Origin: Dama dama
Lineage: Eukaryota > Chordata > Mammalia > Artiodactyla > Cervidae
Assembly (NCBI RefSeq): GCF_033118175.1
Contig: NC_083693.1
Span: 24,334,481 to 24,398,480, forward strand
Length of the DNA stretch: 64,000 nt
Direction of reading: 5' to 3'
Below are positions 11,083 to 21,919 of the stretch, piece after piece (the stretch's first letter is position 1; the number at the start of each line of letters is the position of its first letter). The position numbers and the translations under genes were made by a program. A model generated the notes under the pieces. It saw nothing but the letters and a program-made list of their open reading frames with translations, had not been told where the DNA came from and did no database searches.

Positions 11083-11298
11083 GCTCAGTTGCTCAGTTGT
11101 GTCCGACTCTTAGCGCTCCCATGGACTGTAGCCTGCCAAGCTCCTCTGCCCATGGGTTTTTCCAGGTCAGAATACTGGAGTGGGTTGCCATTTCCTCCTC
11201 CAGGGGATCTTCCTGTCCCAGAGATTGAACCCAAATCGCTTTTGTCCCCTGCGTTGGCAGGCAGATTCTTTACCACTGCAGCCAACTGGGAAGCCCAA
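11083..11298 (-). repeat. Bov-tA SINE with 12-bp TSD
   Basis: Flanked by ATCACTGTGCAT (11071-11082) and ATCACTGTACAT (11299-11310). Full length: 3' tail 'gctcagttgctcagttgtgtc' at left, tRNA-like head ending 'gggaagccc' at right. Confidence 0.96.
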
Positions 11299-11310
11299 AT
11301 CACTGTACAT

Positions 11311-12378
11311 ATAAAAACAAACCAGTATCAATGAAGCCTAAGCACTTTCGTTACTAAAAATGGTAAAGTAGCAAAGGCTGAGCCACTACAGTAAGCAAGG
11401 CTTGTTTATGTAGTCCCATAATCCCATCATTCAGACGTGGCTAACACAATGCTATACTTTCCTCTGGTATCTTTTTGGTTTGTCTAAACACTTTGGGGAT
11501 ATGTCTGAGTGCGTATGTGCACACCTGAGTGTTTTTCTACATAGGCCCATCCCTTACTTCCTCTGGTAACATCACAGTCACCTTTCCTTTGAAAAACTCC
11601 TCCTTGCCCACTCCAGTCTCATTGACCTGGGTGGTGAACAGGTCAGAGGACCCTGCTCCTCCCCAGCCTCTGCAGTGATTGGTCTAGAGATTAGTGATTA
11701 GTCTGAGCCTATCCCCAGTACAAGATATTATAATTGGGAAAGTTTATGTTTCCCTATGGGTTGCTAAGATGAAATAATGTGAGCTCACACTAATTTTAAA
11801 TCCTAATAGTAAATTAAGTTGTGTAAAAAAAATTACAAGAATTTTAAAGAAAGAATCAGAAATGTTAAATGACACAAAACTGTTTAATAGAGTACTCAAA
11901 AAGATGTCCACATATAACAAAAAGGTCACCATAATATTATCACACTGTAATGACTCTTACGTCATTAAGTTCTTCCCAAACATCATTTTTATATCTCATG
12001 TTGGCCTGCTAAATAAATGCTGCTGGGCAGACGTAAGACATTTGCTTTATTAGATTGCAGAGGCAACTGCATGTTGGTGCTATCAAAGGCAATTTACATA
12101 CACAATTTACAGGATATTTTGCTACCTTTCTGATTTAATGATTCAGTAGAAATGATCAAATTATCCTCTCATAGTAACTGTTGAAGATAAATACAGTGAT
12201 CTATGCTTCCATTCTCATTTGTTCGTGAATCATGCACCTGTGTTGCATTATGCTTGAAGCTAAAACAAAGAAACTTGTTCTGCTAAGCTTGGTCTGTGGG
12301 AGTGAAATAATTGCCTCAAAAGAATTTCCTCTAAATTCTTATTTTCTGGCAGTATTATTGGAGATAAACCGATTTTTA
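11311..12378. other. Interval without recognised genes
   Basis: About 1.07 kb of mostly AT-rich sequence between a SINE and the rearranged L1. No nameable repeat, and short frames only. Confidence 0.55.
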
Positions 12379-12394
12379 AAAGTTAACAAGATCT

Positions 12395-13259
12395 GTGGGT
12401 TGTCTTTTTGTTTTGTTTATTGTTTCCTTTGCTGTGCAAAAGTTTTTGAGTTTGAGTAGGTCCCATTTGTTTATTTTTGCTTTTGTTTCCATTATTCTGG
12501 AAGATAGATCAAGAAAGATGTTGCTGTGATTTATGTCGGAGAGTGTTCTATGTTTTCCTCCTTTATAGCGTCTGGTCTCACATTTAGGTCTTTAATCCAT
12601 TTTGAGATTATTTTTGTGTATGGAGTTAAAGAATGATCTATTTTCATATGACCCTGCAATCCCACTCTTATTCAAAAGGACACATACACCCCAGTGTTCA
12701 CTGCAGCACTGTTTACATAGTCAAGACATGGAAGCAACCTAAAATGTCCACTGACAAAGGAATGGATAAAGAAGACGTGGCATGTATATATATATATATA
12801 AAAGAATATCACTCTGCCATTAAAAAGAATGAAATAATGCCATTTGCAGCACCATGGATGGACCGAGAGTGTCATACTGAGTGAAGTAAGTCAGTGAAGG
12901 AGAAATATCACGTGACATTCCTTATATGTGGAATACAAAAATAAACGATACAAATAAACTTCCGTACAAAACAGAGAGAGACTCACAGACTTAGAAAACA
13001 AACTTACGGTTGCCAGGAGAAAGCAATGATTAGGGGGGTTAGGATGGACATGCACACGTTACTACATTTAACATGTGTAACCAACAAGCACCTATGTATA
13101 GCACATAGAACTCTGCTCCATGTTGTGTGGCAGCCTGGATGGGAGGGGGATTTGGGGAAGAATGAATACATATATATGTGTGGCCCTTCATTGTCCTCCT
13201 GGAGCAATCACAGCATTATTAATCAGCTATACTCCAATGCAAAATAAAGTGTTCAAAAA
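12395..13259. mobile_element. Ruminant L1 3' end with 5' inversion (twin priming)
   Basis: 12395 to about 12642 reads as the antisense of L1 ORF2 (matches the plus-strand reading of the large L1 near 30600-30838). From about 12643 to 13259 the orientation flips to sense: ORF2 C-terminus, 3' UTR ('tatactccaatgcaaaataaa') and a short poly(A). Flanks AAAGTTAACAAGATCT (12379-12394) and AAAGCTAACAGGATCT (13260-13275) form one 16-bp duplication with two mismatches around the whole unit, so this was a single insertion. An (AT)n run lies near 12786-12801. Confidence 0.92.
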
Positions 13260-13473
13260 AAAGCTAACAGGATCTATATCACGGTCTTTGATTTTCTGAC
13301 TTACTCTGATGTTCTCAGGTAAATATGTGGTCCCCAATTTACTTGTCTTCTTCAATGTTTCATTGTTTTTTGAAATAGGATGTCGTTTTTCTCATCGTAG
13401 GACCACATCTGAAACCTGCTGCCCCAATGTGCATGCCTCTCCCCCCTCACTAACACAAGATTGCTAACCCTGG

Positions 13474-13687
13474 ACTCAGTCACTCAGTCGTGTCTGACCC
13501 TTTGTGACCCTGTGGACTGTAGCCCGCCAGGCTCTTCTGTCCATGGGATTTTCCAAGCAAGAATCCTGGAGCTGGTTGCAGTTTTTTTCCTCCAGGAGAT
13601 CTTCCTCACCCAGGGATGGAAATCACAGCTCTTGTGCCTCCTGCATTGGCCAGCAGATTCTTTACCACTGCACCACCTGGAAAGCCC
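13474..13687 (-). repeat. Bov-tA SINE
   Basis: Full-length reverse copy from 'gactcagtcactcagtcgtg' to the head 'cacctggaaagccc', with a T-rich interruption ('gcagtttttttcctccagg') in the middle. Confidence 0.95.
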
Positions 13688-13782
13688 CAGCTTCCCACAA
13701 AGCCCAACCGGGGTCACCATTGCTTAAGAAAATAAAGTCTCTTGGAAGGAATGCCTGTGTCATAGGCATCTTCTTATTCCTT

Positions 13783-13911
13783 TTTGAAAAAAATATTTTG
13801 GCCACTCGTTGTGGCTTGCAGGATCTCAGTTCCCCAAACAGGGATTGGACCTGGGCCACAGCAGTGGAAGCACTGAATTCTACCTGCTGGACTACCAGAG
13901 AATTCCTTGCA
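13783..13911 (-). repeat. CHR-type tRNA-Glu SINE with 8-bp TSD
   Basis: Reads 'ttggccactcgttgtggctt..gggattggacctgggcc..ctggactaccagagaattcc', the reverse of the CHR head. TATTCCTT flanks it at 13775-13782 and 13912-13919. The A-rich tail is represented by 'tttgaaaaaaatatttt'. Confidence 0.85.
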
Positions 13912-13919
13912 TATTCCTT

Positions 13920-14217
13920 CCTGTAAAAGTTTGTTCATTCTGTGTGCAGTAATCACGCCCATCACAATTTTTGAAATAAGATTCTAATTTGGCATTCATG
14001 GGAGAATGGTGAATGATGTTTTGAATTATTTTGAATTAAATAAGGTGCAGTATTTTCCTAAAAGCCAATTCTAAATAAGCTGCAAAAAAAAAAAAAAAGT
14101 ATACAATAACAGATCTCTGGTTCTTTCTTCAAGATGTGTTCTTTCTGGTTCTGGCTGAGTGACTGTCAGGGTCATCAACAAGAGGTCTGTGATCTTTGTT
14201 TAATGTCTCTTTTGGTT
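13920..14217. other. Short interval with A15 tract
   Basis: A run of 15 A at 14084-14098 with no recognisable element upstream; it could be the remnant tail of an old plus-strand retroposon. Nothing else is seen. Confidence 0.5.
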
Positions 14218-14665
14218 TTCCAGAGCTGCTTTGTTAAACTATCAGACACCTGGTGGCTTAAAACAATGGAAATTTATTCCCTCACATTTCTGAAGGTCAC
14301 AGGTCTGAAATAAAGGGTCCGTAGGGCCGTATTTCCTGTGAAGGTTCTAGGGAGCATCTGTTCTTTGCATCTCCTGGCGTCTGGTGGCTCTAGGCATCCT
14401 TGGCTGTGTCTGCATCACTCCAAGCTCTGCCTTCATGTCCACAAAGGAGAAGAGGGCCTTCTCCTTTCTCTTCTGTCTGAAATCCCCCTTTGCCTTTCTC
14501 TCGTAGGGACCCTTATCATTAGACTCCCCTGGATAATTTGGGGTGATCACATCCCAAGATCCTCAACTTACAAACATTTGCAAAGACACTTTTCCCAAAT
14601 AAGTTTGCATTCACAGGTCCTGGGTAGACCTATCTTTTGGGGCACCACTGTCCAACCTGTTACAG
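14218..14665 (+). repeat. Ancient eutherian interspersed repeat
   Basis: Contains the often-seen repeat phrase 'ggtggcttaaaacaatgg' followed by 'aaatttattccctcacattt', and ends near 'ccaacctgttaca'. I recognise the pattern as a widely dispersed old mammalian repeat but cannot assign the family by eye. The 139-codon frame 14338-14757 within it is not supported as a gene. Confidence 0.6.
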
Positions 14666-14860
14666 TGCCTGATAATGTTTCCTTGAAAAAATACTTGCAC
14701 TTTGATCTAAGACAATGTGGTTATTCACCATTATTGGATTCTGTGGGGAAGTTCTAGTAATGTCCAGTGGTTGGGCACCATGAGAGCTGGGAGTCTCCTC
14801 TCCCACCTCTTCACTACCTGGTTGTATGTTACAATGAAAGTGAGTCTCAGACCAAATCCT

Positions 14861-15078
14861 GGGCTTCCCAGGTGGTGCTAGTGATAAAGACCATGTCTGC
14901 TAATACAGGAGATGAAAGAGACACGGGTTCGATCCCTGAGTTGGTAAGATCCCCTGGAGAAGGGAATGGCTACCCACCCCAGTATTCTTGCTTGGGAAAT
15001 CCATGGAGAGAGGAACCTGGTGAGCTACAGTCCATGGGGTCTCAAAGAGTCAGACACAACTGAGCAACTAACACACAT
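14861..15078 (+). repeat. Bov-tA SINE
   Basis: Head 'gggcttcccaggtggtgcta', B-box GGTTCGATCCC intact, body complete to 'cagacacaactgagcaacta'. A small insertion 'gatgaaagagac' lies between the A- and B-box regions. Confidence 0.95.
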
Positions 15079-15435
15079 GACGATGTGCGCCATGACCCTG
15101 TACCTCAGTGAATCCCCCATTCCTGGCCATGTCAGGCCCTCCAATGAGTACCTTGCCGGAAAGGCTCACTGATAGAATTATGCAACAGTGTTTTAGCCAC
15201 AGGATAATGCTAGCTGTTTAGGGCTTTTCAAATGCTAGGGCTTTTCAAACTATTGTTTACATCCCACTAGGGTGTTCTGAAATAAATTGAGTGGATTGCA
15301 ACAAACAATGAACAAAGTAAAATATAGTACAATTGAATGTAATAGAATATAATAGAACACATTACAAAAAGTGAGGGTAAGAAGTGTTTTCTCTGGAAAC
15401 TTTTCCTTTCAATGTGTGTGTTTGTGTGTGTGCGG
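15079..15435. other. Interval without recognised genes
   Basis: AT-rich, with a loose TG-rich tract at 15414-15432 ('tgtgtgtgtttgtgtgtgtg') and 'aatag/aatat' repeats around 15320-15360. No gene. Confidence 0.55.
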
Positions 15436-15466
15436 TAGTAGTAGGTCATGATATAAAATATATTTA

Positions 15467-15652
15467 CTGGCTTCCCTGGTGGCTCAGATGGTAAAAATCT
15501 GTCTGCCGTACAAGAGACCTGGGTTCAATGCCTGGATTGGGAAGATACCCAGGAGAAGGAACTGGCTACCCACTCCACTATTCTTGCCTGAAGAATCCCA
15601 TGGACAGAGCCTGGCAGACTACAGTCCATGGGGTCTCAAAGAGTCAGACTAC
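15467..15652 (+). repeat. Bov-tA SINE with unusually long flanking duplication
   Basis: Head 'ggcttccctggtggctcag' to 'gggtctcaaagagtcagac'. It is bounded by a 31-bp direct repeat (15436-15466 and 15653-15683, four mismatches) that begins TAGTAGTAGGTCA and ends TTTA. That is longer than the usual 10-20 bp. Confidence 0.93.
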
Positions 15653-15898
15653 TAGTAGTAGGTCACAATATCAAATTTATTTATTAATCTGATCTAAAAA
15701 GAATAAGAAATTATTTCCTAAGAGGAACAGGATGCAGGACTTGATGGAGTCCTTTACAAAGGTACCCCTTCAACAGTTATAGACTGATTGGGACCCTAGA
15801 CACATAGCCCAGACAGGAAAGGAAGGTTATTTGTATTTAATTTTTTCTAGTCAGTCTAGATAACTGAATATCAGTCATTTCACTAGTGGAAGAGTACT

Positions 15899-15985
15899 TA
15901 GTGAGTGTTAATAGCTCAGTCATGTCTGACTTTTTGTGACTGCATGGACTGGAGCCCACCAGGCTCCTCTGCCCATGGGGTTCTC
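15899..15985 (-). repeat. Bov-A SINE fragment (5'-truncated) with TSD
   Basis: Only the 3' part is present ('aatagctcagtcatgtctg' to 'cccatggggttctc'). CACTAGTGGAAGAGTACT (15881-15898) recurs at 15986-16006 with a 3-bp insertion, so the truncation happened at integration. Confidence 0.88.
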
Positions 15986-17734
15986 CACTAGTGGAAGAAG
16001 AGTATTTCTAACACCATCCATTCTCATCAGCAAATGTTCTGTAGATAGCTGAGGATTCATAACAGCTTCCTTAGAATGTGGGATTCTGATTAAATTCATC
16101 AGAGTACTAACTACCCCTGGAGTGTACTCCTGATTAGAGTACTTCAACTCTAAGCACCCATTGCTAAAGTGTGAATAAAACAATATCCTATTCTGCAGTA
16201 GTGTGTGTGTACTTGTAAAACAGACAACACCAAAGTTATTCTCTCTCACACAGGGTTGATAGAAGGCTTGCAGGGGAATAAAAGTGTGTTAAAAGAAGAT
16301 TATAATGGAATACACAGGCCAATGCTGGATCATAATGGTTGACATTAAATGTAAAACAAACCACAGAAGTCTCCACCTGGAAACCTCTGCTGACACTTGA
16401 GTTAATGGAGTTTAAACTAAGGCAAAACTAGATGATGACAAGGATGAAATCCCAAGTCCAGATGTTCAGTCATACCTCAAGCAATGGCTTCAGATATTTC
16501 CTCTTTACAGGGAACACTCTCCAGTCCCCCAAAATAACGAGTAGTTATCCATTATCTGAAACATAATATGTGCATTGACCTAATAAATCCATCCAAGGCC
16601 ATCACTGAGTGCAGTCTGAGCGGCACAGCCTGCTTTTCCCTCTCCAGGAGCCCACCTTTGGAGTGCCCCTAAGTACATGGAGATGAACTGCCCTGACCCC
16701 TTGCACATGGTGCCTAGCGGCTCAGCCTGCAGGCTGCCAACATCATTTGCAGGGCCCAGTGCAAAATGAAAATATGGTGCCTCTAGTTCAAAAAGTGAGA
16801 ACAAAGCTTTTTTCCTTTCTTACATGGTCTTTCCTCAACCTCTTATCATGTTCCTTATTTGCTATTTAGTTCTGGGTCCCCTTGGACACAGGGATACCTG
16901 AAGAGGGAACACTGACCTTCAGACACGCCCGGACTGGACTCCACCCTGGGTCTCAGTGCACAGCTTCCCAAACCCTTCCCTCCCTGAGTCTATCCTGAGG
17001 TGGGAGCTATTCTTGGACAAGGGCTGGGCAGAAGGCAGCCCAAGACCCATGTCAGAGAGGAGTTGGGGGCTGCACACCTCTAGTGCATGGTCCATTGACC
17101 CACTGGAATGCACTTGCAAAGCGCAAATTCAATGATTAGACTGTGAAGAATTTCAAGATGGCACCCAAAGGCCACTAATCCCCAAGTGTGGGCCCTTCTG
17201 GGAACAGAGCCCTATGTGACTTTCCTGGCCCTGCAATCATGAAGCCAACCCTGGCGAGGACCTGCTATTTTCTGGTTTCTGGGGTCTGTTTTCAGCACTG
17301 ATGCCTTTGAGATAAAGTGGACATGAAGCTCCATGATTCTTTCTAATATGTTCACCAGAGTCAGTGAGAAAAGCAAATCTATCACAATAACAATTTTTAA
17401 AATAGCTGAAAGTTCTCCACAGCACTTGCTAGCTGACAGGATGACAAGACCTCATGGGTCAGAACTCATACCAATTCAGAATTCAGCATCTGTTACCCTA
17501 GAGATGAGGATTAAGTTTACATGTTAGGTTGAACTCTGTAAAATTCTCAATATTCACTGCTTTTGTTTTTACCAACTTGAACAGCACATTTGTGGACTGG
17601 GAGTTTGTTCCAACCTACCCCTTCAGAAAGAAGAGCCCTGCATTTCACTGAGGACCTAAAAAGGCATCAGGCATTTGAGTCATTGAGCTATGGGTTCACT
17701 GTCTCAACTTGTTTCATTTCACCGCACTATTGCT

Positions 17735-17840
17735 CCCCTTTATAGAAAGATGGAGACTCAGAGCCTTAGATGACTTGCTCCAAGTCAGGCCTCTGATAAG
17801 CAGCCGTGCCAGGATCCCAACACAGGTTATACTTCCATAG
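17735..17840 (-). repeat. MIR SINE, degenerate
   Basis: Order on plus strand: 'tttatagaaagatggagact', 'cagagccttagatgacttgc', 'ccaggatcccaacacagg', which matches reverse MIR (tttacagatgaggaaac..gacttgcccaagg..). Confidence 0.65.
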
Positions 17841-18519
17841 GATAAGGTTTCTCATTATGGACAGGGCTCAGTCTCACAGACCGAACAACCTTCACCCTGG
17901 TTTACATTGAAAATCTGCCATGTGACAGCTTCTGGATCCCCAGAACACAGCTGCTGATGACACTGCTGGAACAGACAGCCCCACCCTCCCAGAGCTCATG
18001 GGATTCAACACTTAGGGGAAGCAGAGTCACTGAATTCATCACTGCCTGAGACTCCCTTTGGTTCAATTCCTAGCCTTCTGCTCCAGGGACATCTGGATCT
18101 GTCAACACCAGTGAGACACCTATGACTAAGGGGGATTTAGCTCCTGTAGGAGAGAGGGACACAGAAACTGAGTCTGTCCACAGCTCCCCTCTCCGCTCTG
18201 AGGTTTCCACGAACCTTGATCCCCAGAGGGAGAAAGGAATGCTTGGGGCACAGAGGTGTACCCACCGCCGCGTCCCCTCAGGGCAACTTATGCCAGAAAC
18301 AAGATGCAGACTGGGAGCATCTGCAGCCAGAAGGCAAACTAAATAAACAGCAGAATGCTGAATGGAGTGGGAGCGGGAATCTCCCCCACCTCTCCCTAAT
18401 CTTCCCTGAGTTTTTCCACCTACAAACCTTCCCCTGAGCCAGCCACTGCTCTCAGAAAGGCTGACAGCTCATTGCTGCCGGCCCTGTTTTCTGAGCTCCT
18501 CCGCTTCCCTCTCCCTCTC

Positions 18520-18900
18520 CATGGTAATTGTCATTCACCAGCCGCCGCGCCGCCCCCGCTTACTCCAAAGAACAGTTTGAAAGATCCATTCGACTGAAAT
18601 GGCTTGATTACAACAGGGAGACAATTGGGTGAATAAAGTCAATTATCTTTTCAGTGACAGGTGCCCACTTTGAAGTCTAGGCACCTGCTGGCATAATCAC
18701 CGAGGCTGACATTTCCAGGCCTTTATTTAAAAAGAGAATAGTACAATACCAGGCCTGAATGAGGGTGGGGTGGGGGGAGGTATTTTTTTAAAGCAAGGCA
18801 GAAGGGGGACTGTGATCTGCAGCTGCTGGGTCATTACCTTTTCATTAGCTCTCAGAATCACAAGCTGGACCCTTGGATGCTGCCAGAGCTGTCAGAGGTT
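18520..18900. promoter_or_regulatory. Candidate conserved non-coding element (enhancer-like)
   Basis: Repeat-free segment with densely packed developmental-factor core motifs: TAATTG (18525-18530), ACAATTG (18621-18627), CAATTA (18640-18645), TGACAG (18655-18660). A perfect 8-bp inverted repeat, CAGGTGCC (18658-18665) and GGCACCTG (18680-18687), brackets CTTTGAA (18668-18674). The first two types are homeodomain-like, TGACAG is TALE/MEIS-like, the CAGGTG/CACCTG pair is of the kind bound by ZEB/SNAI or bHLH proteins, and CTTTGAA is TCF/LEF-like. A GC-rich patch lies at 18541-18558. No frame is coding. Conservation is inferred from appearance only. Confidence 0.4.
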
Positions 18901-19054
18901 CTAACCCGGCCAGTGCTGTCTGACAGGGGTTGGGGGAGTGTAATTAACTCTGGGCTGCCCAGCACGTTTGTGCTTCCAGTTTTCAGAGAGTTCACCACTC
19001 AAACCCGGGAAGCATTCAGATCTGAATATTTAGCAACAAGAATGAAGGGGATGT

Positions 19055-19245
19055 GGGCTTCCCAGGTGTCACTCGTGGTAAAGAATCCGCCTGCCGAGGC
19101 AAGAGTCAAGGGCTGGAAAGATCCCCTGGAGAAGGGAATAGCATCCCACTTGAGTATTCCTGCCTGGAAAATTTCATGGGCAGAGGAGCCTGGTGGGCTA
19201 GAGTCCATGGGGAGCTTCAGACTCTGACATGACTGAGCACTCATC
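19055..19245 (+). repeat. Bov-tA SINE, B-box damaged
   Basis: Head 'gggcttcccaggtgtcactc', but the region between 'aggcaagagtcaagggctgg' and 'aaagatcccctgg' has lost the GGTTCGATCCC box. Body is complete to 'ctgacatgactgagcactc'. Confidence 0.92.
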
Positions 19246-19359
19246 AGTGGGATGAAGCATATATTACCTAGCCCATTATGGAGACATCATATAAGACTGG
19301 AAAAAAAGATGATTTCCTCAGGGCCAGGGTGATATTTCCATCTCCCCTCTGTATCACCT

Positions 19360-19604
19360 ATTATTTACTTATTTATTTAGGCTGCACTGGGTCTTTGTTG
19401 CGGTGTGTGGGCTTTGTTTAGTTGCGGCATGAGCAGGCGTCTCTTGTTGCCGAGCATGGGCTCTAGAGAGCACAGGCTCAGTAGTTGTGGTGCCAGCTTA
19501 GTTGCCCTTCAGCATGTGGGGTCTTAGTTCCCACACCAGGGGTCGAACCCACGCCCCGTGCATCGGAAGGCAGATTCTCAGCTTCTGGACCCCTGGGGTC
19601 GTCC
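19360..19604 (-). repeat. CHR-type tRNA-Glu SINE, near full length
   Basis: Reverse copy: T-rich tail 'ttatttacttatttattta', then 'gctgcactgggtctttgttg', 'gttgccgagcatgggctcta', 'gtggggtcttagttcccaca', 'caggggtcgaacccacgcc' (reverse B-box) and 'ctggacccctgggg'. CTCCCCT at 19342-19348 and 19605-19611 may be its duplication. Confidence 0.9.
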
Positions 19605-19904
19605 CTCCCCTATATTCTATATGCGCAGTCTCATGTTACTCCTGACCTAGTCCCCTCGCCCCTGCCACGACCCTATATTTTGTTCTCCATACTCACCCAA
19701 ATGAAAGGATACTGCAGGGTTAGAACAGCAGATGGCCAGAGGCAGCAGTGGGAATGTCCGGGGACCAAGGAGTGAAAGTCAAGCTGTTTATGTGGCCAAA
19801 ATGTATTACTGAGTTGTTTATGCACAGAAAGAGATAAGTGTCAGTACTTGCCCTAGGAGTTCATAATTTAGATCAAGAGTCAAAACCATGTAGTGCTTAC
19901 AGAC

Positions 19905-20066
19905 ACGGGGGCGGGCATTGAGGGAGGGTTGAAGTGGGAGTTCGGAATTAGCAGATGTAAACTATTATGTAGGATGAGTAAACAACAAGGTCCTACCATT
20001 TAGCACAGGAGCTGTGTTCACTATCCTGTGATAAACCATAAGGGGAAAGAACGTGTGTGTGTACAC
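19905..20066 (+). mobile_element. Ruminant/artiodactyl L1 3'-end fragment
   Basis: The order 'gggagttcggaattagcaga', 'aaacaacaaggtcctaccat', 'agcacaggagctgtgttca', 'ataaaccataaggggaaaga' follows the L1 3' UTR. It lacks poly(A) and is joined to a BovB tail fragment. Confidence 0.75.
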
Positions 20067-20070
20067 AGGG

Positions 20071-20182
20071 GCATGGAGAGGAACTCGGGCAAACTCTGGG
20101 AGATAGTGAGGGGCAGGGAGGCCTGGTGTGCTGCAGTCCACAGGGTCGCAAAGACTCAGACAGGACTGAGTAACTGAACAAT
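20071..20182 (+). mobile_element. BovB 3'-tail fragment
   Basis: Last roughly 110 bp of BovB: 'agggaggcctggtgtgctgc', 'gggtcgcaaagactcagaca', 'gactgagtaactgaac'. Too short to encode anything. Confidence 0.85.
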
Positions 20183-20192
20183 GTGTCTATAT

Positions 20193-20416
20193 GGGCTTCC
20201 TTGGTGGCTCAGCGGTAAAGAGTCTGCCTGCAGCGCGGGAGCCGCAGGAGACAAGAGTTCCTTCACTGGGTGGGGAAGATCCCCTGGAGGAGGCACGGCA
20301 ACCCACTCCAGTATTCTTGCCTGGAGAATCCCGTGGACAGAGGAGCCTGGTGGGCTGCTGTCCATGGTCTCACAGAGTCGGACACGACTGAAGAGGCTTA
20401 GCACGCATGCATGCAG
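20193..20416 (+). repeat. Bov-tA SINE
   Basis: Head 'gggcttccttggtggctcag' with a small duplication-like insertion ('cgcgggagccgcaggagac'). B-box altered to 'gttccttcactgg'. Body complete, ending in 'cttagcacgcatgcatgcag'. Confidence 0.94.
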
Positions 20417-20692
20417 CCGACGTATAATAGGGACTGGTGGAGATGGTGCAAACCAGCAAGCCTTGTCCTGCCTAAAAGAGGCCACCTTTATTAAACTCCA
20501 GGTAAGAGATGGCATGTGGCTATGTGAGCTCTGTGTTGACAGAGCTTCCAACTGTGAAAAGAAGTTGGAATCAGGACTTTATTTGACCTTTTCAATGTTT
20601 AAAAAATCCATATAGCCTGTTCCTCTATTCTGCTTTTCACCTGAAAGTAGATTTTCTTGCAATTCGCTTGCCTTTAAAAGGAAGAAACTCCT

Positions 20693-21320
20693 GAAAAAAT
20701 GTGACAACATGGATGAACCTTGAGGCCATTATGCTAAGTGAAATAAGCCAGTCACAGAAGGACACATACTACATGATTCCACTTATGTGAGGTTTCTAAG
20801 GTAATTAAACTCTTGGCCCAAATTCAGTAGGGTAATGTTTTCAATGTGCTGAGAGGAGAAATCAACCTAAAACACCCATACAGGACTGAGGATGAAATGA
20901 AGACATTTTCAGGAAAAAAAAAAACCAAGAGAATTACCAAAGTCTTACACTAAATAAACCTCAAAAGGATGTATTCCAGGAAGAAGAAAATCTTAGAACA
21001 AATATCTGAGCTGCAAGATGAAATGACATGCAAAGAAATTTATAACATATGTAATTTCATCTAAATACACTCTAATTTTACAAAACAATAACATAGAATA
21101 TAGATTCATAGAAGCAAAGAATAGAATGGTGGTTTCCAGGGGCTAGGAGGAGGAGGCCATAAAAAGTTGCAATCAGAAGACATAAAATTCTAGTTAGGCA
21201 AGATGCATAAATGCTAGAGATCTGCTGTACAACATTGCGACTATCGATAACAGTACTGTATTGCAGGCCTAAAAACTGGGTAGGAGAGTAGATCTCATGT
21301 TAAGTGTTCTTTTCACAACA
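20693..21320 (+). mobile_element. Old L1 (L1M-type) 3' end, rearranged
   Basis: 20700-20815 matches the old L1 C-terminal/3' region ('aacatggatgaaccttgagg', 'taagtgaaataagccagtca', 'ctacatgattccacttatgt'). 21085-21320 continues it ('gaatagaatggtggtttcca', 'ggggctaggaggagg'). 20830-21080 in between reads as another old L1 segment ('aatgaagacattttcaggaa'), so the copy is shuffled or two fragments are nested. No intact frame. Confidence 0.75.
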
Positions 21321-21440
21321 AAAAACATTAGAGTCAGATGCTACCAGCTGTCAAAGGGGCTACTGGTTTTACTTCCCTTCTGTTCTGCATTCAAGCTGTC
21401 TGCTTCCAAAGTCTTGTTTGGAGAAGGATGCTAAAAATCC

Positions 21441-21572
21441 GTTTGTTGTTAAGTCACTAAGTCATGTCTGTCTCTTTGCAACCCCATGGACTGTAGCCCG
21501 CCAGGCTCCTCTGTCCATGGGATTTCCCAGGCAAGAATATTGGAGTGAGTGGCCATTTCCTTCTCCAGGGGA
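21441..21572 (-). repeat. Bov-A SINE fragment
   Basis: Contains 'ttaagtcactaagtcatgtc' through 'ccatttccttctccagggg' only; the tRNA-like head is absent. Possible short duplication AAAATCC/AAAATCT at the ends. Confidence 0.88.
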
Positions 21573-21775
21573 AAATCTGAAATATAGCCAGAAAAATATG
21601 ACCAGCCTGATGAGAGAATCTAAAACCATACCATGTAAATAATAATGAAAGAAATCAGTTTTATTTAGATTAGCAAAGATACTGGGTGGGCCAAGGAGGT
21701 TACTTCATATCCTTGAAAAGGACAAGGACCAGTTTGTCAATTACAGAACCTGAACCAACATTGTGACTTCTTATT

Positions 21776-21919
21776 TTTTTATTTAACCTTTTTATTTATT
21801 TATTTGGCTGCACTGGGTCTTAGTTGCACATGTGGGATCCAGGTTCCCTGGCCAGGGATTGAACCCAGGCCCCCTGCACTAGGAGCAGAGTCTTAGCCAC
21901 TGGACCACCAGGGAAACCC
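21776..21919 (-). repeat. CHR-type tRNA-Glu SINE
   Basis: T-rich tail (21772-21804), 'ggctgcactgggtcttagtt', reverse B-box 'gggattgaacccaggcc', head 'ccactggaccaccagggaaa'. TGTGAC occurs on both sides. Confidence 0.88.

Larger units (their letters stand above)
16007..19054. other. 3-kb interval free of young insertions
   Basis: No BovB, Bov-tA, CHR or L1 copy in about 3.05 kb, the longest such gap in the first 29 kb. It holds an old MIR (17735-17840), a candidate regulatory segment (18520-18900), and degenerate sequence around 16740-17250 ('atttcaagatggcacccaaa', 'gggcccttctgggaacagag') that resembles an old dispersed repeat I cannot name. Short frames (16580-16804, 16919-17119, 18122-18437) have no recognisable domain. 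Confidence 0.6.

Noticed and set aside
14338..14757. 139-codon plus-strand frame
   Set aside because: Falls inside an ancient interspersed repeat and lacks any domain.
14940..15000. tRNA-like A- and B-boxes as genuine tRNA genes
   Set aside because: Each lies in a SINE head; the acceptor stem and anticodon arm cannot be folded as in a real tRNA.
18122..18437. Overlapping forward frames of 73-74 codons near the candidate enhancer
   Set aside because: No domain and ordinary composition; not supported as exons.
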